Assembly: GCA_949128115.1 (NCBI GenBank)
Contig: CASBRS010000033.1
Coordinates: 558,001-622,000, forward strand
DNA from: Anaspis maculata
Taxonomy: Eukaryota; Arthropoda; Insecta; Coleoptera; Scraptiidae
Direction: 5' to 3'
Length of the DNA: 64,000 nt
In this document: piece after piece, positions 1-9,874 of the stretch
How the letters are laid out: every line of letters starts with the position of its first letter
How positions within the stretch are numbered: the first letter of the stretch is position 1
Position numbers and translations under genes: made by a program
The notes under the pieces: generated by a model
What the model was told of the DNA's origin: nothing
Databases searched by the model: none
The model's input: only the letters and a program-made list of their open reading frames with translations

Positions 1-1
1 T

Positions 2-424
2 GCCGAAGAACTAGATCGAATGGCGCAAACCACAATTGAAAAATTGTGGGGATGGTTTTCATGGATTGGACGCTTTACCAGTGGAGTATTAGGCATCCTA
101 GTGGCATGGAAATTCGTGAAATTTCTGGCGGAAGTTATCATGAATATTGTTGCAATCCACAAAACCCATGGTTGTTCCATCCACCTTCTTGGAGGATTAT
201 GGGACACCCTCACTCTTTGGATTCTACATTCTGGCATGTTCGCCCAAAAGAAAAACCCAGACCCTGAAGAAAAAGAAACAAAAGGATATGAGGAAGAAAG
301 CCGTGAAAAAGTCAAAGATGTCAAATTAGAAATAGAGTCTACCTCCACCCCTTCTGCACCACTTACAATGTATCCGAATATAAATTTGCATACCAACCCA
401 TGGTTTTATGCCGAACCAGTTTAA
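2..424 (+). CDS. C-terminal part of a retroelement glycoprotein (chuvirus-type), cut by window edge
   Basis: The frame is open to the left edge, so this is the 3' end of a longer gene; the first ATG in view is at 20 (134 codons). Seen: a Trp-rich segment and a long hydrophobic stretch at about residues 10-50, a conserved-looking GCSIHLLGGLWDT block at 51-63, then a Glu/Lys-rich cytoplasmic-like tail and a C-terminus ending YAEPV. Family knowledge: a membrane-proximal hydrophobic region followed by an SIHLLG-like block resembles glycoproteins of Chuviridae, known to have been captured by insect BEL/Pao-type retroelements. Inference: the gene encodes the envelope-like protein of an endogenous retroelement whose gag-pol lies upstream of the window. 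Alternative: another insect retrovirus envelope. Tail of a membrane glycoprotein is fairly safe; chuvirus affinity is not. Confidence 0.5.
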   Translation, partial: AEELDRMAQTTIEKLWGWFSWIGRFTSGVLGILVAWKFVKFLAEVIMNIVAIHKTHGCSIHLLGGLWDTLTLWILHSGMFAQKKNPDPEEKETKGYEEESREKVKDVKLEIESTSTPSAPLTMYPNINLHTNPWFYAEPV

Positions 425-629
425 TCATAGGAGACCTGTAACCTGTAATGATACTAGATATACCTACTGAATTGCAAATCATATCATAAGTATAAGCCTG
501 ATTAGAAACTTAATCCTCAAATAGTTATTTAACTAGCTAGTGTTTAGTATTTTTCCCTTTTCAATACGTCATTTAAAGGCAAAGAGATAGAAGTCGCGAA
601 CCATTGTAAAGACACATAAGTTAAATTAA

Positions 630-1316
630 GGCAAACTTTTTCTAGCCAGAGCAAAGATTACATTGCTTGTAATCCTACTAACCTCGATGGACCACATGGT
701 GCAAGCTAACTGGCATGCTAACCCAAAAGGAGAAATCCGCTCGATGAATATTACGGAAGTCGCAGGAAATTTCGCTCGCCTACGCATAGCCTGGCGATAT
801 CCAACCATACACACCTTGGGTATCTACATCACGGATCTACGGGGACGAGAATACGCGTTTGCAGAAGTAACGGGAAACACAACGTTCGTGGACGTGCCCT
901 GTAACGACACTTATAAAGTTACTGTGTTTCATCGTCTAAAAACTGAGTCCACTTCGCAGACAGACATTTTTTCTCTCGCGATATACTGTGCATTAAAATA
1001 TGAGCAACACGCGTTATACTCGGAAACCTGGACATTTCTCGAAACTGTACTCTTGTTAATCATAGCGCTAACTACCACAGTTAAGTTAGGTGTTTTCCTA
1101 ACACAAAAATGCTACATGTTTTTCACCCGTAACCAAAGGTTGAGTGCGCGCAGCAATCGAACTCTTTCAAGTGACTTAGAGCTTCATCCAATGTCGGACC
1201 CTTTCGTGCCAGAAAAGGAGATGTCTTGGGATTTTTTAAACCCACATTATAAAACTCCTACGAACTATTGTGTGATGAACAAGAAAGAGCCCCACTACTA
1301 CAACACATGTGTATGA
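630..1316 (+). CDS. Second type I membrane glycoprotein of the retroelement, FN3-like ectodomain
   Basis: The frame is open from 630 to 1316; no ATG precedes 687, where the protein would begin just inside a hydrophobic leader. A pyrimidine tract ending in TAG/CAG at 640-649 suggests a splice acceptor, so the start probably comes from an upstream leader exon. Seen: signal-peptide-like LLVILLTSMDHMVQA, an ectodomain of about 110 residues with alternating beta-strand pattern (ARLRIAWRYP, GIYITDL, YKVTVFHRL) like a fibronectin type III fold, N-glycosylation sequons (NIT, NTT, NDT), a transmembrane helix near residues 123-146 (ETVLLLIIALTTTVKLGVFL) and a tail of about 70 residues with tyrosine motifs. 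It follows the first glycoprotein by about 200 bp. Function unknown; perhaps an accessory envelope or receptor-like protein. The FN3 assignment is by pattern only. Confidence 0.5.
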   Translation, partial: GKLFLARAKITLLVILLTSMDHMVQANWHANPKGEIRSMNITEVAGNFARLRIAWRYPTIHTLGIYITDLRGREYAFAEVTGNTTFVDVPCNDTYKVTVFHRLKTESTSQTDIFSLAIYCALKYEQHALYSETWTFLETVLLLIIALTTTVKLGVFLTQKCYMFFTRNQRLSARSNRTLSSDLELHPMSDPFVPEKEMSWDFLNPHYKTPTNYCVMNKKEPHYYNTCV

Positions 1317-1447
1317 CAATCGTGCTAACTCAACCAACTATGAACTACCCAGACTAATGCTTAAACCAAAATGGACAAAAGAAGTACCTACCAATTCTTA
1401 TAAATTTGCTCTTTACAGAAATCATTCGTATCTTGGACTATGTATTC

Positions 1448-2173
1448 ATGCGGTTCTTGCCCATGATCCACATCTATCAGTGGACGGAAGAAACCGCCAG
1501 AGAATTACTTTTGGAGCTCGAGGACGCTACGGCTCGCATTTTAAGCACCAGAATCTCCCACTACGATGACACCTACCCAGCTCGCCATCTCCGGCAGATA
1601 CAGAGTCGCCTACTTCAAGATTTCCAACGTTTCCAAGAACGAGTTTTCGATGACTGGCCTCGCATCAAAGAATTTTTTGAGATCACACATTATCAATACG
1701 ACCCACAGAAAATTTTCTTCTTCCCGCAAAGACAAGCCCTCACTACCAAAATCACCACTTTTTGCACTAAGCTCCACAAAGAGCGCACTCACCTCATCAT
1801 TACAGAAATCCACCTAACTACAATCATCGGAACCGTACTGAAGTTCCTTCCCAATGCCGCTCGTGCAACAGCAACCGACTTTCACAACATCATCGACCTC
1901 CTTTATGCCGTGCCCCTCGGAACAAAAATATTAAGTTTCAGCGAAAACTATTTTGCACACCTCAAATACCGCTTCGTAGAGGATTACTTTGAACTAGCAA
2001 CTTATTATCGGCAAGACAATGCACCGACCACCCCAGCTCCGACGTTCCAGCTAGTAAATTACCACTATCAGCCAACAACCCCTGCAGCTCCACGACCGGC
2101 AGCCCGACCGTACCAAGAAGTTCTCAACATCCGTCTTGCTTTCCTCGAGACGTATCTACGAACATGGACATGA
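1448..2173 (+). CDS. Third downstream ORF of the retroelement, helical protein of unknown function
   Basis: First in-frame ATG at 1448 gives 241 codons; the frame is open from 1358, and a good splice-acceptor sequence (TTGCTCTTTACAG) ends at 1418, inside the open frame. Seen: mostly amphipathic helix (EETARELLLELEDATARIL, RHLRQIQSRLLQDFQRFQ), a hydrophobic middle segment (TEIHLTTIIGTVLKFLPNAARA), and a Pro/Ala/Thr-rich C-terminal part near residues 190-225. No zinc knuckle, protease, RT or integrase motif is present and no family was recognised. It starts about 130 bp after the preceding gene and ends just before the presumed LTR, the position of accessory genes in complex retroviruses. An open frame of this length in AT-rich DNA with no internal stop supports real coding. 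Confidence 0.5.
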   Translation: MRFLPMIHIYQWTEETARELLLELEDATARILSTRISHYDDTYPARHLRQIQSRLLQDFQRFQERVFDDWPRIKEFFEITHYQYDPQKIFFFPQRQALTTKITTFCTKLHKERTHLIITEIHLTTIIGTVLKFLPNAARATATDFHNIIDLLYAVPLGTKILSFSENYFAHLKYRFVEDYFELATYYRQDNAPTTPAPTFQLVNYHYQPTTPAAPRPAARPYQEVLNIRLAFLETYLRTWT

Positions 2174-2455
2174 ATGGTTCTTCTACCTGTGCCGCCGAGT
2201 ATTTCCAAAGAAAAATTAAGAATTTAAGACGCTAGTGAAAGTGAGTAATTACTTCTCTCTCTATTTCATTCACCAACCATGTTGCATGCTAAGTTAAGAC
2301 TAACGTTATAGTCAATTTTTAAGCTAGCCCCTAGATTAAATGTATTTGCTAAAGTAAAATCTCCATACATGTCATTCCAATTTGTGGGCTCTTTTACGTG
2401 ACTCTCCAGAAAACCAAGCAATTGATGCTTGTTTTTCTTTAACGGGGCAAGGAGT

Positions 2456-2590
2456 AATATGTAGCGGCAGACAAAATAGCCGTAATTGATAATGTTAATC
2501 GTAATATGTAGCGACAGACAAAAATAGCCCGTAGTTACTAAAGTTATGTAGCGGCAGACAAAATAGCCGTAATTGATAATGTTAATCATT
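2456..2590 (+). repeat. Short tandem repeat in presumed U3
   Basis: Three imperfect copies of a unit containing TATGTAGCGGCAGACAAAAT followed by a TAGCCGTAATTGATAATG-type segment. The middle copy is shorter and diverged. Tandem repeats in U3 often carry binding sites. Confidence 0.8.
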
Positions 2591-2933
2591 TAGAAAATAC
2601 TTACCCAATTTGTTAAGTCTTGAGCTAATTAATATTTACTTACCTAAAACTATAGTTCAACTTAGCCAATCAATATTCAATCTGTAATGACAGGATGGAT
2701 TACGAATCTAGTATATTCAGTAGTAGGAAAAACCAGTACCTAATACAAATGAGTTAGAATGAGACATCACAAGACAAATAAACTGTTGCATCAACCCTCA
2801 CCGCGCAGAAATCAATACGGGAGAATGCAAGAGTGGACGGAAAGCTTGGCGCCTGCCCAAGTCGTATTAATTGTTTCTTGGTAAATCAAAACTCAAGAAA
2901 CACTCCCCCTTTGTTTTTCTACGAATCCATCAA

Positions 2934-3195
2934 TCTACCCCTTGTTCTCGGAATACATTATTGTCGTAAAACAAAAACGGCGAATCCATAATTTACCCCC
3001 TGTTCTCGGAATGCATAAGTTCCACCTACCTCTACCCACGCAATGCGCACAAAACCGCGCTAGAAGGCAAAATCAAAGAGAGTCACACTCTCTTTTCTTC
3101 TGAGAAGTAATAACCCACCCCCCTGTTCTCGGAATGTATAAGTTGACCTTTTGTTTTTCCCTGAATTCTTATTTCTCCCCCTGTTCGGAGAACCC
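2934..3195 (+). promoter_or_regulatory. Four copies of CCCCTGTTCTCGGAATG motif upstream of the TATA box
   Basis: Copies start near 2938, 2996, 3120 and 3177 (the last is rearranged to CTGTTCGGAGAAC). Two are followed by (G/T)(C/T)ATAAGTT. Spacing is irregular, so this looks like reiterated enhancer sites rather than a simple tandem duplication. Confidence 0.45.
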
Positions 3196-3226
3196 GTTTA
3201 GTGGAAAAATAGCCTGCCAAAGAACG

Positions 3227-3234
3227 TATATAAA
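3227..3234 (+). promoter_or_regulatory. TATA box of presumed LTR promoter
   Basis: TATATAAA in a CAAAGAACG...CCCACCCCG context, about 30 bp upstream of an initiator-like TTCCCAGTCG near 3265. It lies directly downstream of the CCCCTGTTCTCGG motif cluster. Confidence 0.5.
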
Positions 3235-3440
3235 CCCACCCCGTCAGAGAGGAATATAGAGTTGATTCCCAGTCGTCGAGCAGTGAGCTACCAGTTTCCA
3301 GCATATTTCCCAAGTACAAAGTTAAACAGTTAAAATTCCTCCAAGTTTAAAAATTAAACCAAAAAAAAAGTCCACTGAAACAGAAGCCGCAAATTAAAGA
3401 CCAAAAGCCGAATCAACCATGAATGGAACAGGTTAGTCAA

Positions 3441-3990
3441 AATTTTACTCTGCTAAAAAAGGTTTTGCCATGTACGGATATTTGACTTGTGTGTCTCGGT
3501 CGTATTCCATCCCAAAAAAAATTAAATAAGCATGTATTTATTAATGTTTAGAAATATAATATCCCATGTGCAGGTATCTACTTTGTTGTCTCGTTAGCGT
3601 AGCTTAAAAACCAAAAGTGAATAAGTACCTATGTTAAATAAGTTGTAAAAATATTGCATACCTAATTTATGTTCACAACGAGTGTTTCTCTCGTCAACTT
3701 GTACCATACCAACTTATTATTCAATAGATATAGCTTAGTTCAGCATTTGAAAGCGTTTAATTATTATTTACCCTATTTGCAAGGATATAAAAAAAAGATT
3801 AAAACATCTGTGAAGATGTGCCCATGCCCAAACCAACAAGGAACGCCTTGTTCCGGTTTTATCGCGGGTTCGTATCTCGTTTAAAGCCATCCTGACCTGA
3901 CGTACCTATGCCTAAGTAAGGTAAGTGCTGAAAGACGAAAATATTGGATGAAGGCAAAAAGCCTGACAACGCTAAAATAATAAAACGACT
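3441..3990. other. Unassigned AT-rich spacer
   Basis: No coding potential beyond short chance ORFs and no recognised repeat; separates the presumed LTR from the satellite array. Confidence 0.5.
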
Positions 3991-3994
3991 GCGA

Positions 3995-4950
3995 TAAAAC
4001 TCTGCCGCTCCCACACGCCGCCCCCAAAGTGAGATATAAATGTAAAACATGAACCTGGAGACATAGCGATCTGATTTTTTCACTATATTGATAGCTGACA
4101 GAAATTGAAAAAATATAGGCCACTTTTAATTAGCCGCCGCCTCTAGCTGCCGCCTCCAAACAAAAAAAAATGCAACTTTGACAATTTTCACTGATTGTCA
4201 TATCTCCTTCTCATTCAGAAACTCCCAACTCAAACTGTGCAACAGTTACTTTGCTGAATGCTGCCGCCCCCACACGCTGCCCTCAAAGTGAGAGATGAAT
4301 GAAAAACATAAACCCGAAGACATAACGATCTAATTCTTTCGCTATATGGATAGCTAACTAAAAATGGGAAAGAATAGGCTACCTTTGACATGGCGCCGCC
4401 TCCAAATTCCACCCCCAAAAGAAAAAAAGTGCAACTTTCAATAATTTCCACTGAATTACATTTTAATGTTACCTCAAACATTCAGAAACTCCCAACTCAA
4501 ACTGTGAAAGAATTTCTTTACCAAACTCTGCCGCTCCCACACGCCGCCCCCAAAGTAAGAGATAAATGTAAAACATAACCCTCAAGACATAGCGATCTAA
4601 TTGTTCCGCTATATAGATAGCTGACTAAAAATGGGAATAGAGGCCCTTTTGATTAGTCGCCGCCTCCAGCTCCCGCCCCCAAACAAAAAAAATGCAACTT
4701 TCACAATTTTCACTAATTGTCATATTTCCTTGAACATATTTTAGAAACTGTTAACTCAAACTGTGCAACAGTTACTTTGCCGAATACTGCCACCCCCACA
4801 CGCTGCCCTTAAAGTAAGAGATGAATGGAAAACATAAACCCGAAGAAATAGCGAACTAATTCTTCCGCTATATGGATAGCCGACTAAAAATGGGAAAGAA
4901 TAGACTACTGTTGATTAGTCGCCGCTCCCAGCTCCCGCCCTCAAACAAAA
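3995..4950 (+). repeat. Satellite of about 260-bp units, four copies
   Basis: The segment (C)TCTGCCGCTCCCACACGCCG and close variants recur near 4001, 4259, 4527 and 4787, giving periods of 258-268 bp. Each unit continues through a conserved ACATAGCGATCTAATT-like part, a CGCTATATGGATAGC part and a GCCGCCTCCAGC part. Copies are diverged by substitutions and small indels, so the array is not recent. Confidence 0.85.
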
Positions 4951-5100
4951 AAATATATTGATGAGTGAAAGAATTCTCATTCAAATCTATTTCATTGGCA
5001 AGTACCCCATTCTGATAACACAATATCACAATGAGTTTCGAATGAAGAAAGTGGGCATGGCAAGGAATGGTGTTTCTTCTTTAACCAAATCTCTTTACGT

Positions 5101-5367
5101 TCACAATATGCCTCTTTGAGAAAATGCGCTACTGAGACTCACGCACGTGAAGGCATACTCACCTTGTTTGTTTTTACTAGAAGTCAAAGCACGATGTATC
5201 TCCTGTTTGGTCACATATTTATCTAGGAAAGGGTGTTGAGCATCGTAGAATAGACTCATTGATGGGGAGTATGTCAAACCCTGATGATAGAAGTTTCGAT
5301 AGTAAGTTTCCCATTCCGACAGAGAAACATCATCCGCGTCGCTAGGCCTCACCTTGAACCTATTCAC
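5101..5367 (-). pseudogene. Non-LTR retrotransposon ORF2, start of RT region (truncated)
   Basis: Continues the endonuclease fragment 5374-6218 after a frame break at about 5370. The frame reads NRFKVRPSD and then a linker, EWETYYRNFYHQGL, typical of the segment before the reverse transcriptase core in APE-type non-LTR elements. Similarity to coding sequence seems to stop near 5160, after SSKNKQG, where the ORF runs into unrelated DNA. No RT catalytic motif is reached, so the copy is 3' truncated. Confidence 0.6.
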
Positions 5368-5373
5368 CGTTTT

Positions 5374-6218
5374 TCAGAAGCTATCCGGGCTGTCTATATT
5401 TTTTAATTTCATTTCTATCTCTGACCAATAGGCTTTTCTTTTTTCATTTTTTTTCTTTTTGAATTCAAGCTTTATTTTATGGTACTCCTCTAGATTCACT
5501 TTATTAAAACCATCCCTTTTGCATAGTTTAAATGTGGATTTCAGAGTCTGTTTCAAGTCACAGCATTCACTGTCGAACCAGGGTTTATGCTTTAGGTATC
5601 TTTGGGTTCTCCCCGTTCTACGACATTTCATCCCCAAGAAGGCGGACACCTCATCTATCGCCTTGAGTAAATTGTCGGAGATCTCCTGCAGAGCATGTTC
5701 AGCCATATTCAAATGAAACCTATACGATCTAGACAAAACACTAGCATACGATGCTTGGAGATCGCCACGCCACACAAAAACGTCCCCCGCAATGTTTCGG
5801 GTCTGAGCAGACTCCGTATTTACTTTTTTGCGATGACACGTCAAGCTTACCGAACACGGCAAGTGATCCGAACATACCGTAAAATCCTCCACCACAAAAT
5901 CAACCACCCTCTCTGCCGACGCTGAGTTTACCCACACCAAGTCAACCACACTCCCCCCGACGCTACCCATGCACGTCAGTTGACCAGGACTATCAGAACG
6001 CGACCGGCCGTTCAAAACAAAGTACCCCAGGTCCTCCATCATTTCAACTAACATAGTACCTCTGAGACTACAAACCTTGTCAACAGATGATCTTTCGACG
6101 CTCAAGTTTTCTGTCACGAATCGAAAGTTCTCCGTATCATTATCATTGCGAAAGCTATTCAAATCGCCAATTCTGCCGTTGAAATCCCCGCCCAAAATTA
6201 TACAGTCATCAGGGAATG
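5374..6218 (-). pseudogene. Non-LTR retrotransposon ORF2, C-terminal half of APE endonuclease and linker
   Basis: Seen: LGGDFNGRIGD near the start and CSDHLPCSVSL near residue 105; family knowledge: these are the GDFN and SDH catalytic motifs of the apurinic-like endonuclease of Jockey/CR1/R1-type elements. A Lys-rich helical linker follows (KLEFKKKKNEKRKAYWSEIE). The N-terminal half of the same domain is at 10235-10790; the ISL2EU transposon sits between them. Frame breaks near 5370 and at the insertion junction mean the gene is dead. Confidence 0.8.
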
Positions 6219-6568
6219 CAATTAGGAAGTTGCAAGTTTTTCAAAAATGACTGGAAGTATTTGTTTTCTGTAATTTTAAGTATACTATTGTACACTCTCT
6301 ACGTAAAATCACACAAATTTTTTTTCTCTGATTATAATCAATTTGAAAATCCAGAAAAATTTCAAAAAAATCACGTGACCGCAAACGCATTTCTATTGGT
6401 GTGACGTATTGGGGTCGACGGATCCTCTGATTGGTCTTTCCTTCCATTGCCCCCTCCGCACTGAAGCCCACTGACATTGACATAAAACATAACCTAGAAG
6501 GTCTTCTTGCCTCTATGTTCTTGCCTAGAAAGGTGTTCGAAAAAGTAGTGTAGTGTCAGGAACAGTAA

Positions 6569-6823
6569 TTGAGTCAAAGTGTGATTGCTACGGAGACTAC
6601 TGCGAAAGCGAAAGACAAGCGAAAGTCAAAGAAGGCCTACAAGTACTGTATTGTACCCTTCTGCGAAAGTACCACCATCAAGACCCCAGATAAAATTTTC
6701 TTTTGGGTCCCAAAGGAAACTTCTATAGGGAGTGCGTGGTGGGTTGCTATGCTAATGGAGGAAGCAAAAGCCCAATCATACTCTCCCCAGACAAAATTTT
6801 TCTGTTGTGAAGATCACTTCAAT
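6569..6823 (+). CDS. ISL2EU transposase exon 1: THAP DNA-binding domain
   Basis: Encodes a C2CH THAP zinc finger: YKYCIVPFC (first two Cys), a hydrophobic FFWVP turn, WW in the middle and FFCCEDHF (last Cys and His). No ATG opens this frame; TTG at 6569 aligns with where a start would be, so the start codon may be mutated. A GT donor at 6824 and AG at 6884-6885 bound a 62-bp intron; removing it places the downstream KLKSGVIP motif, typical after THAP domains, in frame. Confidence 0.7.
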
Positions 6824-6885
6824 GTAAATAAAACGTCGATAGTTTGGAAAATGTTAGTAAATCAGGGTTTGATTTTTAGCTGCAG

Positions 6886-8329
6886 GAGGATGCAGAAAAT
6901 TATCCTGTGGTGGAGAATGTTCGGCCCAAATTGAAATCTGGAGTAATACCTCGCTTCTTTCAATGTCAAACAAGTTGGCGCCGAAGATACCGACCAGATC
7001 TTGTAACTGTAGAAGCCAAGGGAAAAGATGATGTTGGGCGAACTAGTGCAACAGCCACAGTTACCAAAGAACCCCAAGAAATAGAAATAGTGGAAGTAGA
7101 AGAACATACTTCGAAAGTAGAATTGACTTCAGAAAAATGTGTGCAGACGTATTTGCCAACAGTAGCTGATAAATCTTGTCAAGTAAACTTGAGACCGTCT
7201 TTCAGAAGCAAAGCCATCAATACAAAACCAGTGTTGGTTACCACAGCTATCTCACCGATAATGAGGCCGTCGGCACATGCATCTACATCTCCTTTTAAAA
7301 AAGAATCTATTCGTCACCTTTTCAAAGGAAAGGTTAAAAGAAAGCTTTTTTCCGAAGACGACTCGGAGTCTTCCTCAACACAATCTTTGATCAGTGGATC
7401 CGATTATAGGCCAGAAGAACTTTTTAGTGGATATATTGGAGGAAGAAGTACCTCATCAGCGTGAAGAAGTTTTGAAAGTCACTTCATCAATGATTGAGAA
7501 AAATCCTAAATTATTTTTGGGTTTACCGATGGACAGCTATCATTTAATCAAAATGTTAAGTACCAAAGCACCTGTGCCATATTCCAATGTGCTTGTAACA
7601 CTGAGGAAACTAAGAATAAATGAACCTTTTGAAATTCTGGGTTTGCACTTCGGCATGTCGAAGTCAAATGTTAGCAGAATATTCAGGAAAACTGTATTTG
7701 CACTTGCTAAACTATTACAGGAATTGATATTGTGGCCTGATCACGACAAAATTAGATTACATCTTCCCATTCCGTTCAGAGCACGCTATGGAAAAGTAGT
7801 TTCTATTATAGACTGCTTTGAAATAGAAATTGAGAAACCAACCAATCCATTGCATCAGTCATTAACATGGTCGCAATACAAAAGCTGTAATACCGTGAAG
7901 TACCTGATCTCATGTACTCCAGATGGGTTGGTCAATTTTATTTCCTCTGGGTATGGTGGGCGAGCATCAGACGTGATGATCGTGGAAGATAGTGGTTTTT
8001 TGCATAAGCTTGCCCCGAATGTTACCGTCATGGCAGACAGAGGGTTTAAAAATATTGTCCCTTTACTCCACCAAGAAAATTGCACGCTAGTAAGACCACC
8101 ATCAGTAATGACTGGCGTACCTAGTACTAAAGATGAAGTAAAAGAGTCAAAAAGAATCGCAGCCCTTAGAATTCATGTGGAACGGGTGATAGGAAGACTA
8201 CGTGAATTTGACATCTTGTTACCACATTGTCGTGTCGACCATCATCTCATCCAAATTATGGATTATATTCTAATTATATGTTGTGGCATTATAAATTTAC
8301 AAAGTTACCTTATAAAAAGTCAAATTTGA
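6886..8329 (+). pseudogene. ISL2EU transposase exon 2: linker and DDE nuclease (one frameshift)
   Basis: Begins after the intron with a conserved THAP-following segment (VRPKLKSGVIPRFF), then a Ser/Lys-rich linker to about residue 180. The second half (7394-8329) carries a DDE_Tnp_4-like nuclease: SIIDCFEIEI (first Asp), a Gly/Asp-rich GGRASDVMI block, VMADRGF (second Asp) and RIHVERVIGRLREF (Glu), preceded by a helix-turn-helix-like region (LGLHFGMSKSNVSRIF). The reading frame changes between about 7400 and 7435, so this copy needs a frame correction and is probably inactive. Alternative family: PIF/Harbinger, a relative; the YqaJ partner and TIR favour ISL2EU. Confidence 0.75.
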
Positions 8330-8443
8330 TGATTATTTGGAAAATCAAAACCCTCCATGATTAAATTTCAATTTAAAAATTGTTCACGTTAAGTTTTTTA
8401 TCCAATTAGTCTTAAAATTAACAAAAAAAATACGATCACATTA

Positions 8444-9429
8444 CTATTCATAATTTTTTTTCAATAAAGAAAATACCGCTCCACTCCAAAACTGTGTACA
8501 CTTTTGTATTAAAGTTCCACAGTAAGTCTCATTATATTGTATTGGTATTATTGTTACATTTTTGGACTTCTCAAAATCATGATTAGCAACACAAAATAAT
8601 CCAGCTTTTTTATTATTGAAGTGCATTTGTAGCTGGACTTGGGCCAAATATTTTGCAGTTATTTCATGTTTGCTTGTGATGTACCTCTTCGCTGCTTTTT
8701 CAGATGTCGGACATTTAATTTCGAGGATGTGAGAATCACACTCGCCATGTGGAGATGCTCCCACTACCGGGTGATTCCTATTCAATAAAATTCCACAATT
8801 TCTGAATTTCAGGCCAGTTTTATGTTCGACTTCTTTTCTAACTTGGTCTTCTAACAATCTACCTCTTTTCATAGCAGCAGTGTCTTTGATTTTGGAGGCA
8901 CCAAGTATGCTTTCGACTAAGCTACCTTCCATTGTTTTGCAGTGGGCGGCGTCATATGCTTTAGAAGCAGTTATTCTTGCATAACGAAGCTCGAACCACA
9001 ATGGAGAAGTAATTTGGTCGATTGTAGCTCTTGCTCCTTCCTGACAAGCTCCAGTAGACATGTTTTCACTGGCAAATTCAAGAAAAGCCTCTGCTGTTTT
9101 TGTAGTGCTTGATTTGAAAAAAGAATCCAGCAAATGATGTATGGAAAGTTTGATAACATCAGTTGGATCTCTGAAGTACTTCAGAAGTTGATTGTCTGTG
9201 CTGCCCAACTCTAAGCTGTGGTCAACTACAGATGCCAAAAATGCTCCATCCTCTGGTGGGAGATCAGGAATCTCAGAGTTTCCTAAGTCCTTCACTTCAA
9301 TGAATTTTATGGAAGTTCCAACAGAAGAAAGTTTCGACTTTTTCCAATAGCATTCTACCGATGTAGATGGTGGGGTTGTAGATTTTCTATGAACCCATGC
9401 AACAAAGGCTACTGTGTGCTTGCATCCTC
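8444..9429 (-). CDS. SWIM-YqaJ nuclease of the ISL2EU element, exon 3
   Basis: Final coding exon of an apparently intact 437-residue gene (exons 9744-9874, 9485-9681, 8444-9429, minus strand). The exon opens with the second half of a SWIM zinc finger (GGCKHTVAFVAW) and then carries a PD-(D/E)XK nuclease of the YqaJ/lambda-exonuclease type: WFELRYARITASK, a GRLLEDQVRKEVE helix with its Glu, Asp in GECDSH, EIKC as the E-x-K pair, and LAQVQLQMH as the final Gln motif. Expected role: nuclease or recombinase acting in the nucleus with the DDE transposase; its exact job in transposition is not known. It faces the transposase gene tail to tail with 114 bp between stops. Confidence 0.85.
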
Positions 9430-9484
9430 CTGGAAAATAGAAAATGAAATTTTGACTAGTCTGGTAAAATGAGTGAGTTTTTAC

Positions 9485-9681
9485 CTAAATGTGCAGCACA
9501 ATTTTCACATTTAGCAGAAGTTATTAGTTCCTCCTTTTCGTCGAATGTCAATTCCACGTTGTAAGGTTTCTTACGAACACTGTGTTCAGGTGTGATTTTT
9601 CCCCTCACTATACACAGGTTACCTTCTCTTTTCACCTGAACATATCCTATTGCATTATCACCATAAGCTTCTTTTCCAGAT
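9485..9681 (-). CDS. SWIM-YqaJ nuclease, exon 2
   Basis: Bounded by AG at 9683-9682 and GT at 9484-9483 (55-bp intron, 9430-9484). Encodes EAYGDNAIGYVQVKREG, a beta-rich stretch, and the first cysteines of the SWIM finger (KCENCAAHLG), completed in the next exon. Splice phases preserve the frame at both joints. Confidence 0.8.
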
Positions 9682-9743
9682 CTGCAATTAATTATTTTAG
9701 CGTCAACATTGTTAGCTACTGTCTGTGTTTATTGTACACTTAC

Positions 9744-9874
9744 TTGTCAGCTTCCACGTTTTTTATTTCGGCACTTATGAAGTCGGGATTCTTTGAGAAG
9801 AAGGCGATCATACCGATGGCACTTAATCTTGGTAGGTTATCCGACTGGCCTTGGACAAATCCGACATCCGTCAT
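9744..9874 (-). CDS. SWIM-YqaJ nuclease, exon 1
   Basis: Starts at ATG 9874 (context AAAAATGAC) and ends at a consensus donor (AA|GTAAGT) at 9743; the acceptor is at 9682 after TTAATTGCAG. The same exon structure and phase recur in the second copy at 52.16-52.28 kb, which supports this start and both introns. Confidence 0.75.

Larger units (their letters stand above)
2241..3440 (+). repeat. Presumed 3' LTR of the first retroelement
   Basis: Begins after the last accessory ORF. A purine-rich tract (AAGAAAAATTAAG near 2208-2222) and a possible 5' TG at 2241 are visible; the 3' edge is not defined because the 5' LTR lies outside the window. The region contains, in order, a tandem repeat, repeated CCCCTGTTCTCGGAATG motifs, a TATA box and an A-rich leader with poly(A)-type ATTAAA sites at 3341-3355. 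This order (repeats, TATA, leader) fits U3-R-U5, but the boundaries are inferred. Confidence 0.4.
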
